From Parapedobacter sp051400755 (GTDB lineage: Bacteria > Bacteroidota > Bacteroidia > Sphingobacteriales > Sphingobacteriaceae), in assembly GCF_051400755.1 (NCBI RefSeq), contig NZ_JBLFFL010000001.1, positions 1,054,001 to 1,118,000 on the forward strand: a DNA stretch of 64,000 nucleotides. The letters run 5' to 3'. The first letter of the stretch is position 1. Each line of letters begins with the position of its first letter. A program made the position numbers and the translations under genes. Shown in pieces: positions 26,720 through 35,989 of the stretch. Below the pieces are notes generated by a model. It made no database searches. It was not told the origin of the DNA and saw only the letters and a program-made list of their open reading frames with translations.

Positions 26720-27821
26720 ATAAGGCTTTGTTTTTATCCTTGTCCTTGCCGCTCCAGATCCGCTCTGCCCACCGGCCGATATACCAAAACGAAACGGCCA
26801 GCAATAGGAAAAATACCGCCCGGTTGACATTGTCCCACAAGTACTCAAAAAATCGGGTATAGATGTTGATGACGAGGAAAACAATGCCGAATTCGCGTGC
26901 AATATTGTCCTGGCGCTTCAGCCCGTACCACGCTAAACCCAATGATACGGCTGTTGATAGTACCCCCCAATAGAAAATATGCCACTGCCGCACCTGCGAC
27001 CATTTGTCCATGTCGCTGTAGTTTCCAAAGATCGACAGCAGCCACAACGCCACCATCAGATAGGTCAACCCGACGATATAACTGATCTGCCTGAAGGGCA
27101 TAAGGGGCTTAATACGGGGCTGCCAAAAAATAGCAAAAGCCGTAAGAAGCGCCCCGAAAAGCGTAAAGCGCAAGGGGTAGTTCATTCCCCAGAACCGAAA
27201 ACCCCAATTGCTGTGATAGGCCGTCTCCGTTGCAAACCATACGCCGAAGCTGATCAGCGTAAACACCCAAATTAGTTTGGACGATAGTTTGACGGACAAT
27301 ACGCCATAGATGGCCACCGAGGCAAGGAATAACAGCGAGAAATGCCCAGATCCCTTGTCGATGATCTTACCGAGGTAGCCGATGAACGTGGCCGTGGCAA
27401 AGACGCCAAGCGCCATCAGGGCCTCGTTGCTAAACGCCTTATCCGGATATTTGCGTTTATTGCGGAACCCCCAAGCATAAAATCCGATCGCCGATACCAA
27501 ACAAAAGATACAGATCACCGTGTCGGGTGTATCGTAGAGCCGCTCGATCCACTGAAGCACCATCTGGTCGGCAAACAGCGACAAAAAAGCCAGTACTACA
27601 CAAGAGAGCGCGATCCAAAAAGCATATTGGGCCAATCGCTTCCAGTCAAACCCCTTGGCTTCGTAAGACGCGCTCAGCTGCTTAGCCAATTGTTCATCGA
27701 TCAGATCCTGTTCCTGCCAGTACTGAATGGCTTCATCCAATGTTTCCTTTTCCTGCCTGCTGATATCCAATTTTTGCACGGGCGTGGCCTTTTTAATAAC
27801 AGCTAAGATAGTACTTTGCAT
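26718..27821 (-). CDS. DUF2157 multi-spanning membrane protein
   Basis: Membrane protein of 367 residues. A charged helical N-terminus (about 1-75, including EKETLDEAIQYWQEQDLIDE) is the DUF2157 head, followed by about ten hydrophobic segments. Function is unknown. ATG at 27821 (MQSTILAVIKKATPVQKL) is favoured; an earlier in-frame ATG at 27833 adds four residues. Confidence 0.82.
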   Translation of the reverse strand: MQSTILAVIKKATPVQKLDISRQEKETLDEAIQYWQEQDLIDEQLAKQLSASYEAKGFDWKRLAQYAFWIALSCVVLAFLSLFADQMVLQWIERLYDTPDTVICIFCLVSAIGFYAWGFRNKRKYPDKAFSNEALMALGVFATATFIGYLGKIIDKGSGHFSLLFLASVAIYGVLSVKLSSKLIWVFTLISFGVWFATETAYHSNWGFRFWGMNYPLRFTLFGALLTAFAIFWQPRIKPLMPFRQISYIVGLTYLMVALWLLSIFGNYSDMDKWSQVRQWHIFYWGVLSTAVSLGLAWYGLKRQDNIAREFGIVFLVINIYTRFFEYLWDNVNRAVFFLLLAVSFWYIGRWAERIWSGKDKDKNKAL

Positions 27822-27834
27822 ACAGCTGGCCAAA

Positions 27835-29034
27835 CTATAGCAGACTCTGCAGCTTCAAGTGCATCTCTATCAACTCTTCATCACGCCGTATAATCAGTTT
27901 CAATCGCTTTTTTGCCGCTGTCAGCGCCTTTTTATACTGCACAAAATCCTGGTTTGCGTTATTGCCTATCGCCAAGACAACGTCACCCGCCTTGAGACCA
28001 GCAATATCTGCCGGAGAGCCCTTTACGATGGAGCCGATCACGATCGTTCCATTGATGTAATACAGCTCCAATCCGGAATAGGAATACTGAAAAGGCTCGC
28101 GATATAGCGTGTTAGGCTTCAGGTAGATTTCGCGCCTTGCATAGTTAAAAATCACATTAAACCGCTTGAGGATCTGATTGCCGATCAGTCCACCCAAATA
28201 CGGATAAGAAGTCACGTTGAACTCGTCTTCAAAAACCATGGTCGGCACTTTACGAAAGCGGTAGGGGCCAAGCCGAAAGTCTTTAACCAAGGTCATCTCC
28301 ATGGCCAGCTTACCGCCGACGCCATGGGCTTCTATCGGAAACCGCTTGCGTTTTTTGCGGATAACCGCGCTATCCTGTTCAAACTCCTGCGATAATACCA
28401 ACGACAGGCCCGCCCCGATATCAAAAAGGAAGCGCGAGGTAATCTTACGGTGGTCCCTTATCCGTGCTGATTGCACCGGAAGCGTACGGATGAACGGCCT
28501 GAGCAGGTACCCGCCCCGCGGATACTTCAGCGTACCCTGCGAGCAGATGACGATCTCGCCAACATCATAGTCGACCTTCAGGATATATCGGCTGAAAAGC
28601 GAATAGCCGATGACACCGTCGATCTGCGTACCATAGACATACGATAGAAATTCATAGTCATTGATGTGGAAGTCGAGACTATCGATGATCAGGTCATTCA
28701 GCTTCAGCTTTCGGTCGTATAAAAATTCGGCTTTCCGTACGCCTGCAATCCCGCGGATATTGATATCCGACGCTGTAGGCACCAAGTTTAGCAAACTCGC
28801 CGTTGTCGAATCCAGCGAAATCCCGCTGCTGCCGGTATCCAAGATAAAGATAAGGGTATCCGGATGGCCGACCAGTATCCCCTTTATTAAAATCACGCTT
28901 TCAGCAGCCAGGGAAAACGGCACCACGGTAAGCGGTTTGGATGGCGGCAAAATATATTCTTCCTGGCCTAATACCCTTTTGATTGTAAATAGGTAAGCTG
29001 CTAAAAGCAGGAATACAATTGGTAAGGCCTTCAT
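27835..29034 (-). CDS. Retropepsin-like aspartyl protease with PDZ domain
   Basis: Secreted protein of 399 residues. Signal peptide to about residue 22, then a tandem aspartyl-protease fold with the active-site motifs FILDTGSSGISLDS and FLFDIGAGLSLVLS, and a C-terminal PDZ domain (GLKAGDVVLAIG). Two half-sites in one chain would form a complete protease. The second DIG in place of DTG is a small departure. It is divergent from the CPBP protease gene. ATG at 29034 gives a proper signal; the longer frame does not. Confidence 0.85.
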   Translation of the reverse strand: MKALPIVFLLLAAYLFTIKRVLGQEEYILPPSKPLTVVPFSLAAESVILIKGILVGHPDTLIFILDTGSSGISLDSTTASLLNLVPTASDINIRGIAGVRKAEFLYDRKLKLNDLIIDSLDFHINDYEFLSYVYGTQIDGVIGYSLFSRYILKVDYDVGEIVICSQGTLKYPRGGYLLRPFIRTLPVQSARIRDHRKITSRFLFDIGAGLSLVLSQEFEQDSAVIRKKRKRFPIEAHGVGGKLAMEMTLVKDFRLGPYRFRKVPTMVFEDEFNVTSYPYLGGLIGNQILKRFNVIFNYARREIYLKPNTLYREPFQYSYSGLELYYINGTIVIGSIVKGSPADIAGLKAGDVVLAIGNNANQDFVQYKKALTAAKKRLKLIIRRDEELIEMHLKLQSLL

Positions 29035-29155
29035 GTATCGCCTTTTGTTAGTTAACTCAAATGTAATCAATCTCGAATAGATATACAACATAAACGGCGT
29101 GTTTCCGAGTGTCGGCTGCAATCCGTATCTTCACCGCCAAAATAACGAGACCACC

Positions 29156-30121
29156 ATGACCGAACACAACGCCCCATCTGCGGGAATCCAGCGCTATGGA
29201 GGAAACCATCCAATTGTATCGTTAATTTTATTGCTGGCGTTGATGCTCGCGGGGGCAATGATATTCGGTATCCTCGCCGTGTTTATCGGTTTGGCCGCTA
29301 CAAGCAGTTCGTCGGACATCGGCAACCTCGATAACCTCCTGTCCGGTAGTGGGGCCAACACCGCGTTCCTCAAAATCGTACAAGCCGTGTCCAGCATGGG
29401 CATGTTCATATTGCCCGCACTGCTGATGGGCGTCGTGGAAAAACGACACGATAAGTATCTCAACTTTAAGGCCCCAGTAAACCCCATGCTGTGGTTTATG
29501 ATCATAGCGATCATGTTCTTTTCGGCACCGATTTTCGAACAGGCCATCAAGCTCAACGAGCAGATGCGCCTGCCCGAAGCCTTTTCGGGTCTGGAGAAAT
29601 GGATGAAATCCAAAGAAGCGGAACTGGAGGAACTCACCAAACAACTCCTTTCGGACAAGACCTATGGCGGGCTGCTTATCAACCTCCTCGTGGTGGCGGT
29701 GATTCCCGCAATCGGCGAAGAATTCCTCTTTCGAGGCTGCCTGCAGCAAATCCTGACCCGCTGGCTCAGGAACCCACATATCGCCATTTGGGTTACCGCT
29801 ATCGTGTTCAGCGCCATACACCTGCAATTTTATGGGTTCCTGCCCCGGTTGATGCTGGGCGTCCTATTTGGATACCTCTTGTTTTGGGGTAAAAACATCT
29901 GGCTTCCGGTATTGGCCCATTTCCTGAACAATGCCGCCGCCACAGTATCGGCGTTTTACCTGCAAAGACAAGGCAAATCCCTCGACGAAATGGATTTCGG
30001 CGAACAAATACCAAACTACCTGTATTTTATTAGCTTTGTGCTTACTGTGGTTTTGCTGTATCAATATTACAAAACTGCTATGACAGGAAACACCCGACGC
30101 GATGGAAAAACACTGGGTTAA
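29156..30121 (+). CDS. CPBP family intramembrane metalloprotease
   Basis: Membrane protein of 321 residues with eight or so hydrophobic segments. The CPBP/Rce1 motifs are seen: EEFLFRGCLQ (glutamates and Arg), then HLQFYGFLPRLMLG and HFLNN with the metal-binding His. Relatives cleave prenylated or bacteriocin-related peptides; the substrate here is unknown. It overlaps the following DUF2007 gene by 20 bases and heads a four-gene run to cdsA. Confidence 0.88.
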   Translation: MTEHNAPSAGIQRYGGNHPIVSLILLLALMLAGAMIFGILAVFIGLAATSSSSDIGNLDNLLSGSGANTAFLKIVQAVSSMGMFILPALLMGVVEKRHDKYLNFKAPVNPMLWFMIIAIMFFSAPIFEQAIKLNEQMRLPEAFSGLEKWMKSKEAELEELTKQLLSDKTYGGLLINLLVVAVIPAIGEEFLFRGCLQQILTRWLRNPHIAIWVTAIVFSAIHLQFYGFLPRLMLGVLFGYLLFWGKNIWLPVLAHFLNNAAATVSAFYLQRQGKSLDEMDFGEQIPNYLYFISFVLTVVLLYQYYKTAMTGNTRRDGKTLG

Positions 30122-30320
30122 ACTATTGACCACGGCCCATCCCGCCCAAGCGGAGATGACGAAGCAAATGCTTGAGGAACACGGCCTGCATTCGGTGATC
30201 ATCAACAAGCAAGATTCATCCTACCGCTTCGGACAGGTAGAATTGTACGTACATGAGTCGACCGAAGCCCAGGCCCGTGACCTTATGGCCGAAGTCGAAC
30301 GGGGAGACCACGAAGGCTAA
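30102..30320 (+). CDS. DUF2007 small signal-transducing-type protein
   Basis: Protein of 72 residues with the DUF2007 pattern (short alpha/beta, TTAHPAQAEMTKQMLEEHGL start). Function is unknown. It overlaps the CPBP gene by 20 bases and lies six bases before cdsA, so translation is likely coupled. Confidence 0.82.
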   Translation: MEKHWVKLLTTAHPAQAEMTKQMLEEHGLHSVIINKQDSSYRFGQVELYVHESTEAQARDLMAEVERGDHEG

Positions 30321-30326
30321 GCGTTT

Positions 30327-31127
30327 ATGAAAGTACGTACCATCACAGCCCTCTTTTTTGTTATCGTCATACTGGCCTCGCTCGTGCTAAACGGTTATGT
30401 ATTTGCCGTTTTTTTCCTTTTACTCAGTACCTATTGCCTTGATGAATTCTACCGGATCATTACGGACGAGGCCGGCAAACCAAACCGACTACTCGGGCTG
30501 TTGGCTGGGTTCCTATTTTTTGGGGTATATGCCGGCCATCGGTTGATAGGGCTGTCTGCGGATTACCTGCTGCTGGCTGTCCCCTTGATGGCCGCGGTAT
30601 TTATCGCTGCGCTGTATCAAAAACAACCGAAACCGTTTATGAGCATTGGCAACACCATATTGGGCCTCGTGTATGTGGTCATGCCCTTCATTGCGTTTTT
30701 TTCCATGGGCTTTGTCGGAGAGGTGTATAACTACCGGCTCCCGTTGGGTTTCATGCTCATCCTCTGGGGCAATGATACCGGAGCGTACCTGGTTGGCCGT
30801 TTCTTGGGGCGGCATCGCCTCTTTGAGCGCATTTCACCCCAAAAGACCTGGGAAGGCCTCGCCGGAGGCGTGCTGCTGGCTGTGGTCACCTCAATGGTTC
30901 TGGCTCATTACTTTACGCTCTTGGCCCCTTGGCAATGGGTGTGCACCGCACTGATCGTCTCTACCTTCGGCACCATGGGCGACCTGGTCGAATCCATGCT
31001 CAAGCGCAGCCAACAGGTGAAAGATTCCGGGGCGATTCTCCCCGGACATGGGGGCGTGCTCGACCGTTTCGACGGGCTGCTCCTGGCTGCTCCGGCGGTA
31101 TTCGCTTTCCTTAAAATCGTGTTATAA
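30327..31127 (+). CDS. cdsA: Phosphatidate cytidylyltransferase
   Basis: Makes CDP-diacylglycerol from phosphatidate and CTP, the branch point of phospholipid synthesis. The 266-residue multi-spanning protein carries the family signature near its C-terminus (SQQVKDSGAILPGHGGVLDR, with DSG and the GxLDRxD end). Third gene in a plus-strand run from 29156. Confidence 0.93.
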   Translation: MKVRTITALFFVIVILASLVLNGYVFAVFFLLLSTYCLDEFYRIITDEAGKPNRLLGLLAGFLFFGVYAGHRLIGLSADYLLLAVPLMAAVFIAALYQKQPKPFMSIGNTILGLVYVVMPFIAFFSMGFVGEVYNYRLPLGFMLILWGNDTGAYLVGRFLGRHRLFERISPQKTWEGLAGGVLLAVVTSMVLAHYFTLLAPWQWVCTALIVSTFGTMGDLVESMLKRSQQVKDSGAILPGHGGVLDRFDGLLLAAPAVFAFLKIVL

Positions 31128-31145
31128 TTAAAAACAATTCAAGCA

Positions 31146-31820
31146 ATGCAACCATCCATACATCCTGAAACATTCGGTTTCCTTGCGGCAATCAAGGAAA
31201 ATAACGACAGGGAGTGGTTTCAAGCACATCGCGAAGCATACGAACTCGCTTGGGAAAACATGAAAGGGTTTACCGCCGCTGTGATCGGGGGGCTCTCTCA
31301 AACAGACCGCTACATTTCGGAAGACATTCCCGTATCCAAGTGCCTATTTAGAATATACCGCGATACCCGATTCAGCAAAGACAAGACACCCTATAAGACC
31401 TGGCTTGGCGCTGGCATATCCACCGCTGGACGCAAGCTCAACGGTCCCGAATATTACCTGCACATCCAGCCCGGCAACAGTTTTGCCGCTGGGGGTTATT
31501 GGCGCCCCGAAAAGGACCACTTGACAGCCATCCGGCAGGAAATCGACTACAATGGACGGCGGTTGCTGGAGTTGCTGGATAATCCCGCGTTCAAAGACCA
31601 TTGCCGACTCGACACGCAAGACAAGCTGAAGAGACCCCCGGCTGGTTTTGACGAAGATAATCCGTATATTGAACTGATCAAACTAAAAAGCTTTACGGCA
31701 TTCGAACAATTGCCCGACGAGGCCTTGTCTGGTCCCGATGGATTGGACAAGGTGCTACAGGCGTTTCGCCGAATGTATGACTTTAAGCTATTCTTGCACG
31801 AGGCGCTCGGCGACGAGTAG
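31146..31820 (+). CDS. DUF2461 domain protein
   Basis: Protein of 224 residues of the DUF2461/TIGR02453 family: LAAIKENNDREWFQAHREAY start, and FRIYRDTRFSKDKTPYKTWL in the middle, both family signatures. Function is unknown. It ends exactly where anmK ends on the other strand. Confidence 0.87.
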   Translation: MQPSIHPETFGFLAAIKENNDREWFQAHREAYELAWENMKGFTAAVIGGLSQTDRYISEDIPVSKCLFRIYRDTRFSKDKTPYKTWLGAGISTAGRKLNGPEYYLHIQPGNSFAAGGYWRPEKDHLTAIRQEIDYNGRRLLELLDNPAFKDHCRLDTQDKLKRPPAGFDEDNPYIELIKLKSFTAFEQLPDEALSGPDGLDKVLQAFRRMYDFKLFLHEALGDE

Positions 31821-33017
31821 TCATTCCGGAAAACTGATTTTCCCCATACACACTGCCGGAGCGTCCAGGATTGCCGCAGCATTGGCACCGTCCCCCGCTA
31901 TGGTCTCGTTGGCCAATACCGCAAACAACGCCGCCTCCTTGGCATCAGGCAATAGCCCCAGCGCTTCGAATGAAGATACAGGTATCCCGGCGATGCCATC
32001 CCGTATGCCATGCATCAACAGCGGATTGTGCAATCCGCCCCCACTTACATATACCTGCGTATTTTCGGACGAAGGGACCACCCGTTGGATGGCCGCAACG
32101 ATCGCCGTTGCCGAAAAGGCACATAAAGTAGCCATCACATCGATTGACGGGATGTCCTCCGTTCCTGAGGCCTGCTGAGCATCGGCGAGATATTCCAAGT
32201 TAAACAATTCAGGTCCCGTTGTTTTAGGAAAAGGCAGGGCGAAGAATTCATGCCTCAATAACGCCGCCAGCAGGCGCTCATCGACCCTGCCCGCCGCTGC
32301 CACCTTCGCATCGCGATCAAGCTCCATACCCCATTGCGCCTGCATATACTGATCCATCAACGTATTGCCTGGCCCTACATCCGTAGCGAAACAGGGGTTG
32401 CCGCTACTGGCCGCCGGCAGCAGCGTAAAATTGGCTATACCCCCGATATTCAGCAAGATCCGCGTTTGGTTTTCGCTGGCAAACAAGAGGTAGTCGCCAT
32501 ACGCCGCCAATGGCGCCCCTTCACCACCCGCCGCGACATGTTTCTGCCTGAAATCGGATACCGTCATGATACCCGTCGTCACCGCCACATGGTCGCCATC
32601 GCCGATCTGCAGGGTACTATTCGGGTAGTCGCTATTCCCCGTGAGCGACTGAGGTGCATGAAAAACCGTCTGCCCATGGCTGGCAATCAGGTCGATACCA
32701 TCATGCGGAATCGCCCATTCGCGCAGTGCCTCATTCACCAGTGTGCCGTGCAGCTGTCCGATCCACGCATGAAGCCCGCAAAGTACCTGCTGGTCAATCG
32801 TATGTTTAGCAAAAACAGTCCGTACACGACTGCGGAAATCGCTTGGATAGGTTTTCGTGACGAAGTGCACGATCGCCAACGCCGTGCTCCGCCCGCTTCC
32901 GGTGATGCGGCAAACCGCTATATCCAACCCATCCATCGAGGTGCCCGACATGAGGCCCACGATCAGCCGCTCCTCCTTGTCCGCAAGCGCATACAGCTTT
33001 TTGATGTATTTGTTCAT
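31821..33017 (-). CDS. anmK: Anhydro-N-acetylmuramic acid kinase
   Basis: Phosphorylates anhMurNAc during recycling of peptidoglycan. The 398 residues contain the family's GLMSGTSMDGLDIAV phosphate-binding loop near residue 22 and the matching actin-like ATPase motifs (LLNIGGIANFTLL, TDVGPGNTLMD). Lone minus-strand gene between DUF2461 and gcvH, divergent from gcvH. Confidence 0.94.
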   Translation of the reverse strand: MNKYIKKLYALADKEERLIVGLMSGTSMDGLDIAVCRITGSGRSTALAIVHFVTKTYPSDFRSRVRTVFAKHTIDQQVLCGLHAWIGQLHGTLVNEALREWAIPHDGIDLIASHGQTVFHAPQSLTGNSDYPNSTLQIGDGDHVAVTTGIMTVSDFRQKHVAAGGEGAPLAAYGDYLLFASENQTRILLNIGGIANFTLLPAASSGNPCFATDVGPGNTLMDQYMQAQWGMELDRDAKVAAAGRVDERLLAALLRHEFFALPFPKTTGPELFNLEYLADAQQASGTEDIPSIDVMATLCAFSATAIVAAIQRVVPSSENTQVYVSGGGLHNPLLMHGIRDGIAGIPVSSFEALGLLPDAKEAALFAVLANETIAGDGANAAAILDAPAVCMGKISFPE

Positions 33018-33039
33018 GATGTAATAAAGGTAACGGTAT

Positions 33040-33070
33040 TTTGCCGTTTCATCATATAATTCTATTTTTG
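33040..33070 (+). promoter_or_regulatory. Promoter of gcvH
   Basis: TTTG (33040-33043), 19 bases, TATTTTTG (33063-33070), 15 bases before the ATG. A full match. Confidence 0.7.
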
Positions 33071-33085
33071 AGAAAAAATATTCGA

Positions 33086-33466
33086 ATGACTTTTCCTACA
33101 GATTTAAGGTACACGAAAGACCACGAATGGATTCGTGTCGAAGGTGACGAAGCCGTTATTGGCATTACCGATTTCGCACAGCGAGAACTGGGCGATATCG
33201 TATTTGTCGATGTCAATACCGTTGGTGACGAAGTGGCGCAAAACGAAGTCTTCGGTACCGTGGAAGCGGTGAAAACCGTATCCGACCTGTTCATGCCCAT
33301 CACAGGCACCGTATTGACCGTCAATGAACTAATAGACGGTTCACCGGAATTGGTCAACCAAGATCCTTATGGAGCAGGCTGGCTCGTGCGGATAAAATTG
33401 GCTGATCCGGCAGACGCCGAAGGCCTGTTATCCGCAGCAGATTACGAAGCACAGGTAATGGCCTAA
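33086..33466 (+). CDS. gcvH: Glycine cleavage system H protein
   Basis: Lipoylated carrier of 126 residues that shuttles the aminomethyl group between the P and T proteins. The lipoyl lysine lies in FGTVEAVKTVSDLFMP. The upstream part of the frame (33041-33085) overlaps the promoter and is excluded. It sits 17 kb from gcvP and no gcvT is in view. Confidence 0.95.
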   Translation: MTFPTDLRYTKDHEWIRVEGDEAVIGITDFAQRELGDIVFVDVNTVGDEVAQNEVFGTVEAVKTVSDLFMPITGTVLTVNELIDGSPELVNQDPYGAGWLVRIKLADPADAEGLLSAADYEAQVMA

Positions 33467-33477
33467 GGCGCATACGA

Positions 33478-33504
33478 AAACGACATCCGCACGCGATGTC
33501 GTTT
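33478..33504 (+). terminator. Hairpin after gcvH
   Basis: AAACGACATC (33478-33487) pairs perfectly with GATGTCGTTT (33495-33504). Only a short T stretch follows, so termination is probably partial and the VanZ gene may be read through. Confidence 0.55.
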
Positions 33505-33544
33505 CATTTGGCACTATAATCGCTCCACAGTGGGCAAAAAAGAT

Positions 33545-33949
33545 ATGAAGCATTATATTTGGGCCATCTTGTGGGCAGTGATTGTGTTGGTGCTGTGCAG
33601 CATGCCATCGGAAACGACGGACGATGTACCAAAATTTCCCGGCATTGACAAATTGGTGCATACCGGTTTTTTCTTTGTGCTTACGGTACTGCTGTATTAT
33701 GGCGCCATCCGCAGATATGATACCTTCAGGCCTTCATGGCTGATTTCCATCCGGATTACGGTATTGTCGTTTTTATTTGCCTTATTCACCGAATACTTGC
33801 AATGGAAAATATTCACCTACCGTTCGGCAGATGCATGGGACTTGTTTGCCGACGCTGTCGGTACCGGGATGGGGATATTCGCCTACCTCCTGTTGCATAA
33901 CACCTACGGGGTTGAACCAGCAAGCCAACATCAAAACAACAATACATGA
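33545..33949 (+). CDS. VanZ family membrane protein
   Basis: Membrane protein of 134 residues with four hydrophobic helices and the VanZ pattern PGIDKLVHTGFFFVLTVLL. VanZ relatives raise teicoplanin resistance in some Firmicutes, but in Bacteroidota the role is unknown. A GTG at 33530 is an alternative start. Its stop overlaps the ATG of the next small gene (ATGA). Confidence 0.82.
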   Translation: MKHYIWAILWAVIVLVLCSMPSETTDDVPKFPGIDKLVHTGFFFVLTVLLYYGAIRRYDTFRPSWLISIRITVLSFLFALFTEYLQWKIFTYRSADAWDLFADAVGTGMGIFAYLLLHNTYGVEPASQHQNNNT

Positions 33950-34203
33950 AGCACGTTAGGTACATCATTATTCAGGCCATTTTCGGGATTGTAATCGCCA
34001 TCTCGGCATCGGCGTGCAGCATTTTCCGCAAGGGATGCAAGTGTCCTCCAGTACACCGCCAATTGACCATTCCTGAGCCCAACGAACCCTTACAGCGCTT
34101 TGGCAATGGTCACGGCCGTCACCTTAGCCACCCCGCCATCCAACAGGGCGGAGGCACAAGCGGTTATCGTAGCGCCGGTGGTCAAGACATCATCCACCAA
34201 TAG
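33946..34203 (+). CDS. Small Cys-rich lipoprotein overlapping comF
   Basis: Small frame of 85 residues with a clear signal (hydrophobic residues 6-22, ending SASAC) and a CSIFRKGCKCPPV start to the mature part, a pattern of small Bacteroidota lipoproteins. Its ATG overlaps the VanZ stop by four bases, suggesting coupling. The last 38 codons overlap the 3' end of comF on the other strand; this tail is low-complexity in look and may be non-functional read-through. Confidence 0.55.
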   Translation: MKHVRYIIIQAIFGIVIAISASACSIFRKGCKCPPVHRQLTIPEPNEPLQRFGNGHGRHLSHPAIQQGGGTSGYRSAGGQDIIHQ

Positions 34204-34785
34204 AACATGTTTTCCGGCCAGCATCTCCGGATCGCGAAGCTCAAAAGCCCCCTCCATATTCTCATACCGCGCATAGCGGTTTTTCCGCGTCTGGCTACCT
34301 GTGGCCTTATGGCGTACCAACCCTTGCTCGATGACCGGCCGTTGCATCGACTGGGAAAGTCCCGCGGCAAAAAAAGCACTTTGGTTATACCCCCTTTTTC
34401 GGAGATTTGCCGGATATAGCGGTACCGGCACGATCAGATCTGCTTCATTGAACGGCGCCCACCCGCAGAGCAATTCGCCATACCTGGCTCCTATGAGGGT
34501 TCCTATTGCCGGACAGTCCCGGTATTTGAAGTGATGGATGATCTGCTGCACGCGAGAGGAGTCGCGAAAATAGACATACGAAGCAACGGCCTCCAACGGC
34601 ACCCGCCCCCAAAGCTGCCTCGCACTGATGTTGTCCGGATCTTTATGCCCATGGGTATACGGCATGTGATACCAGCAATCCGTACAAATCAGGTGCTCGC
34701 CATACACAAGGGGTACATCACAGCCCGCGCAGGTCTGAGGGAAAAAAAGCGCGACCAAATCCTGAAGATATCGCTTAATGGGCAT
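34090..34785 (-). CDS. comF: ComF family phosphoribosyltransferase-like protein
   Basis: Protein of 231 residues with an N-terminal zinc ribbon (CAGCDVPLVYGEHLICTDCW) and a C-terminal PRTase fold with VLLVDDVLTTGATI. ComF homologues are needed for DNA uptake in competent bacteria, but many non-competent ones carry them too. The ATG at 34785 lies eight bases after the rlmN stop; the long frame upstream of it lies inside rlmN and is excluded. Confidence 0.92.
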   Translation of the reverse strand: MPIKRYLQDLVALFFPQTCAGCDVPLVYGEHLICTDCWYHMPYTHGHKDPDNISARQLWGRVPLEAVASYVYFRDSSRVQQIIHHFKYRDCPAIGTLIGARYGELLCGWAPFNEADLIVPVPLYPANLRKRGYNQSAFFAAGLSQSMQRPVIEQGLVRHKATGSQTRKNRYARYENMEGAFELRDPEMLAGKHVLLVDDVLTTGATITACASALLDGGVAKVTAVTIAKAL

Positions 34786-34792
34786 AGGCAAA

Positions 34793-35857
34793 TCAAACTG
34801 CCGAGGTTGCCGTTTCCTTGATGGCCAATTGTCCGCAGGCCGCATCGATGTCCTTACCCCTGCTCCTGCGGATATTCGTAATGATTCCCCTTTGCCGGAG
34901 GAAATCAGCAAACCGGTCTATTTTGTCTTCCGAAGCATTCTCAAAATCAGCAAATGCGATCGGGTTGTATTCAATGATATTCACCTTACACGGCAAGTGT
35001 TTACAAAAAGCCGCCAGTTCCTGCGCGTCAGACAGGTCGTCATTGAACCCGTTGAATACGATGTATTCATAGGTAACCGGGCTTTTGGTCTTTGCGTAGA
35101 AATACTTCAGTGCCTCCGCCAGTGCGTCCAACGAATTCTGTTCATTGATAGGCATGATCTCATTGCGCTTACGGTCATTGGCCGCATGTAGTGACAGCGC
35201 CAAATTGAACCGCACCTGATCATCACCCAGTTTCTTGATCATCTTGGCGATGCCTGCGGTAGACACTGTAATGCGCTTTGCCGCCATATTCAACCCATCG
35301 GGCGCGGTGATCCGCTCTACAGAAGCCATCACATTAGCATAATTGAGCAGCGATTCGCCCATGCCCATATACACGATATTCGTAAGCGGCTGCCCGTAGT
35401 TTTCCTGTGCTTGCTTGGCGATCAATACCACCTGATCATATATCTCATCCGCATTGAGGTTGCGCTTACGGTCCATATAGCCCGTAGCACAAAACTTACA
35501 CGTCAGGCTACACCCCACCTGCGAACTCACACATGCCGTCATCCGGTCGGGTGCCGGAATCAGCACCCCCTCAATGATGTTGCCATCATGGAGCACAAAA
35601 CTGCTTTTTATCGTGCTATCCGCACTCCGCTGGGCCAGCCCTATATTCACCGCGTTGATGTCGAAATGCGCTTTAAGCTTATCGCGCAATGCCTTGCTCA
35701 GGTTGCTCATCTCGTCAAAATCCGTACACGATTTTTGCCACAGCCATTCGTAAATTTGCTTGGCCCGAAACGCCTGCTCCCCCATGGACACCAGCTGCCC
35801 ACGAAGCTGCTCAGGCGTCAGCTTCCGGATATCGATTTTTGACCTAACTTCAACCAC
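34793..35857 (-). CDS. rlmN: 23S rRNA (adenine(2503)-C(2))-methyltransferase, dual-specificity
   Basis: Radical-SAM enzyme that methylates A2503 of 23S rRNA and A37 of some tRNAs. The 354 residues have the CxxxCxxC cluster motif CSLTCKFCATGYM and the family end with the second catalytic Cys (SRGKDIDAACGQL). The start is a GTG at 35857; no in-frame ATG lies nearby. It is the first gene of the rlmN-comF pair. Confidence 0.94.
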   Translation of the reverse strand: MVEVRSKIDIRKLTPEQLRGQLVSMGEQAFRAKQIYEWLWQKSCTDFDEMSNLSKALRDKLKAHFDINAVNIGLAQRSADSTIKSSFVLHDGNIIEGVLIPAPDRMTACVSSQVGCSLTCKFCATGYMDRKRNLNADEIYDQVVLIAKQAQENYGQPLTNIVYMGMGESLLNYANVMASVERITAPDGLNMAAKRITVSTAGIAKMIKKLGDDQVRFNLALSLHAANDRKRNEIMPINEQNSLDALAEALKYFYAKTKSPVTYEYIVFNGFNDDLSDAQELAAFCKHLPCKVNIIEYNPIAFADFENASEDKIDRFADFLRQRGIITNIRRSRGKDIDAACGQLAIKETATSAV

Positions 35858-35989
35858 GCCACAAAGATACAGCTTTTTTACACGTATTTTCAGCCAATTA
35901 CTTGATTAAACATCAAAAAAAACGCATCTTTGTTTTTGTGTGTTCTTCAAATTAAACCTAACCCTATCAAACTAGATACCGATCATACT

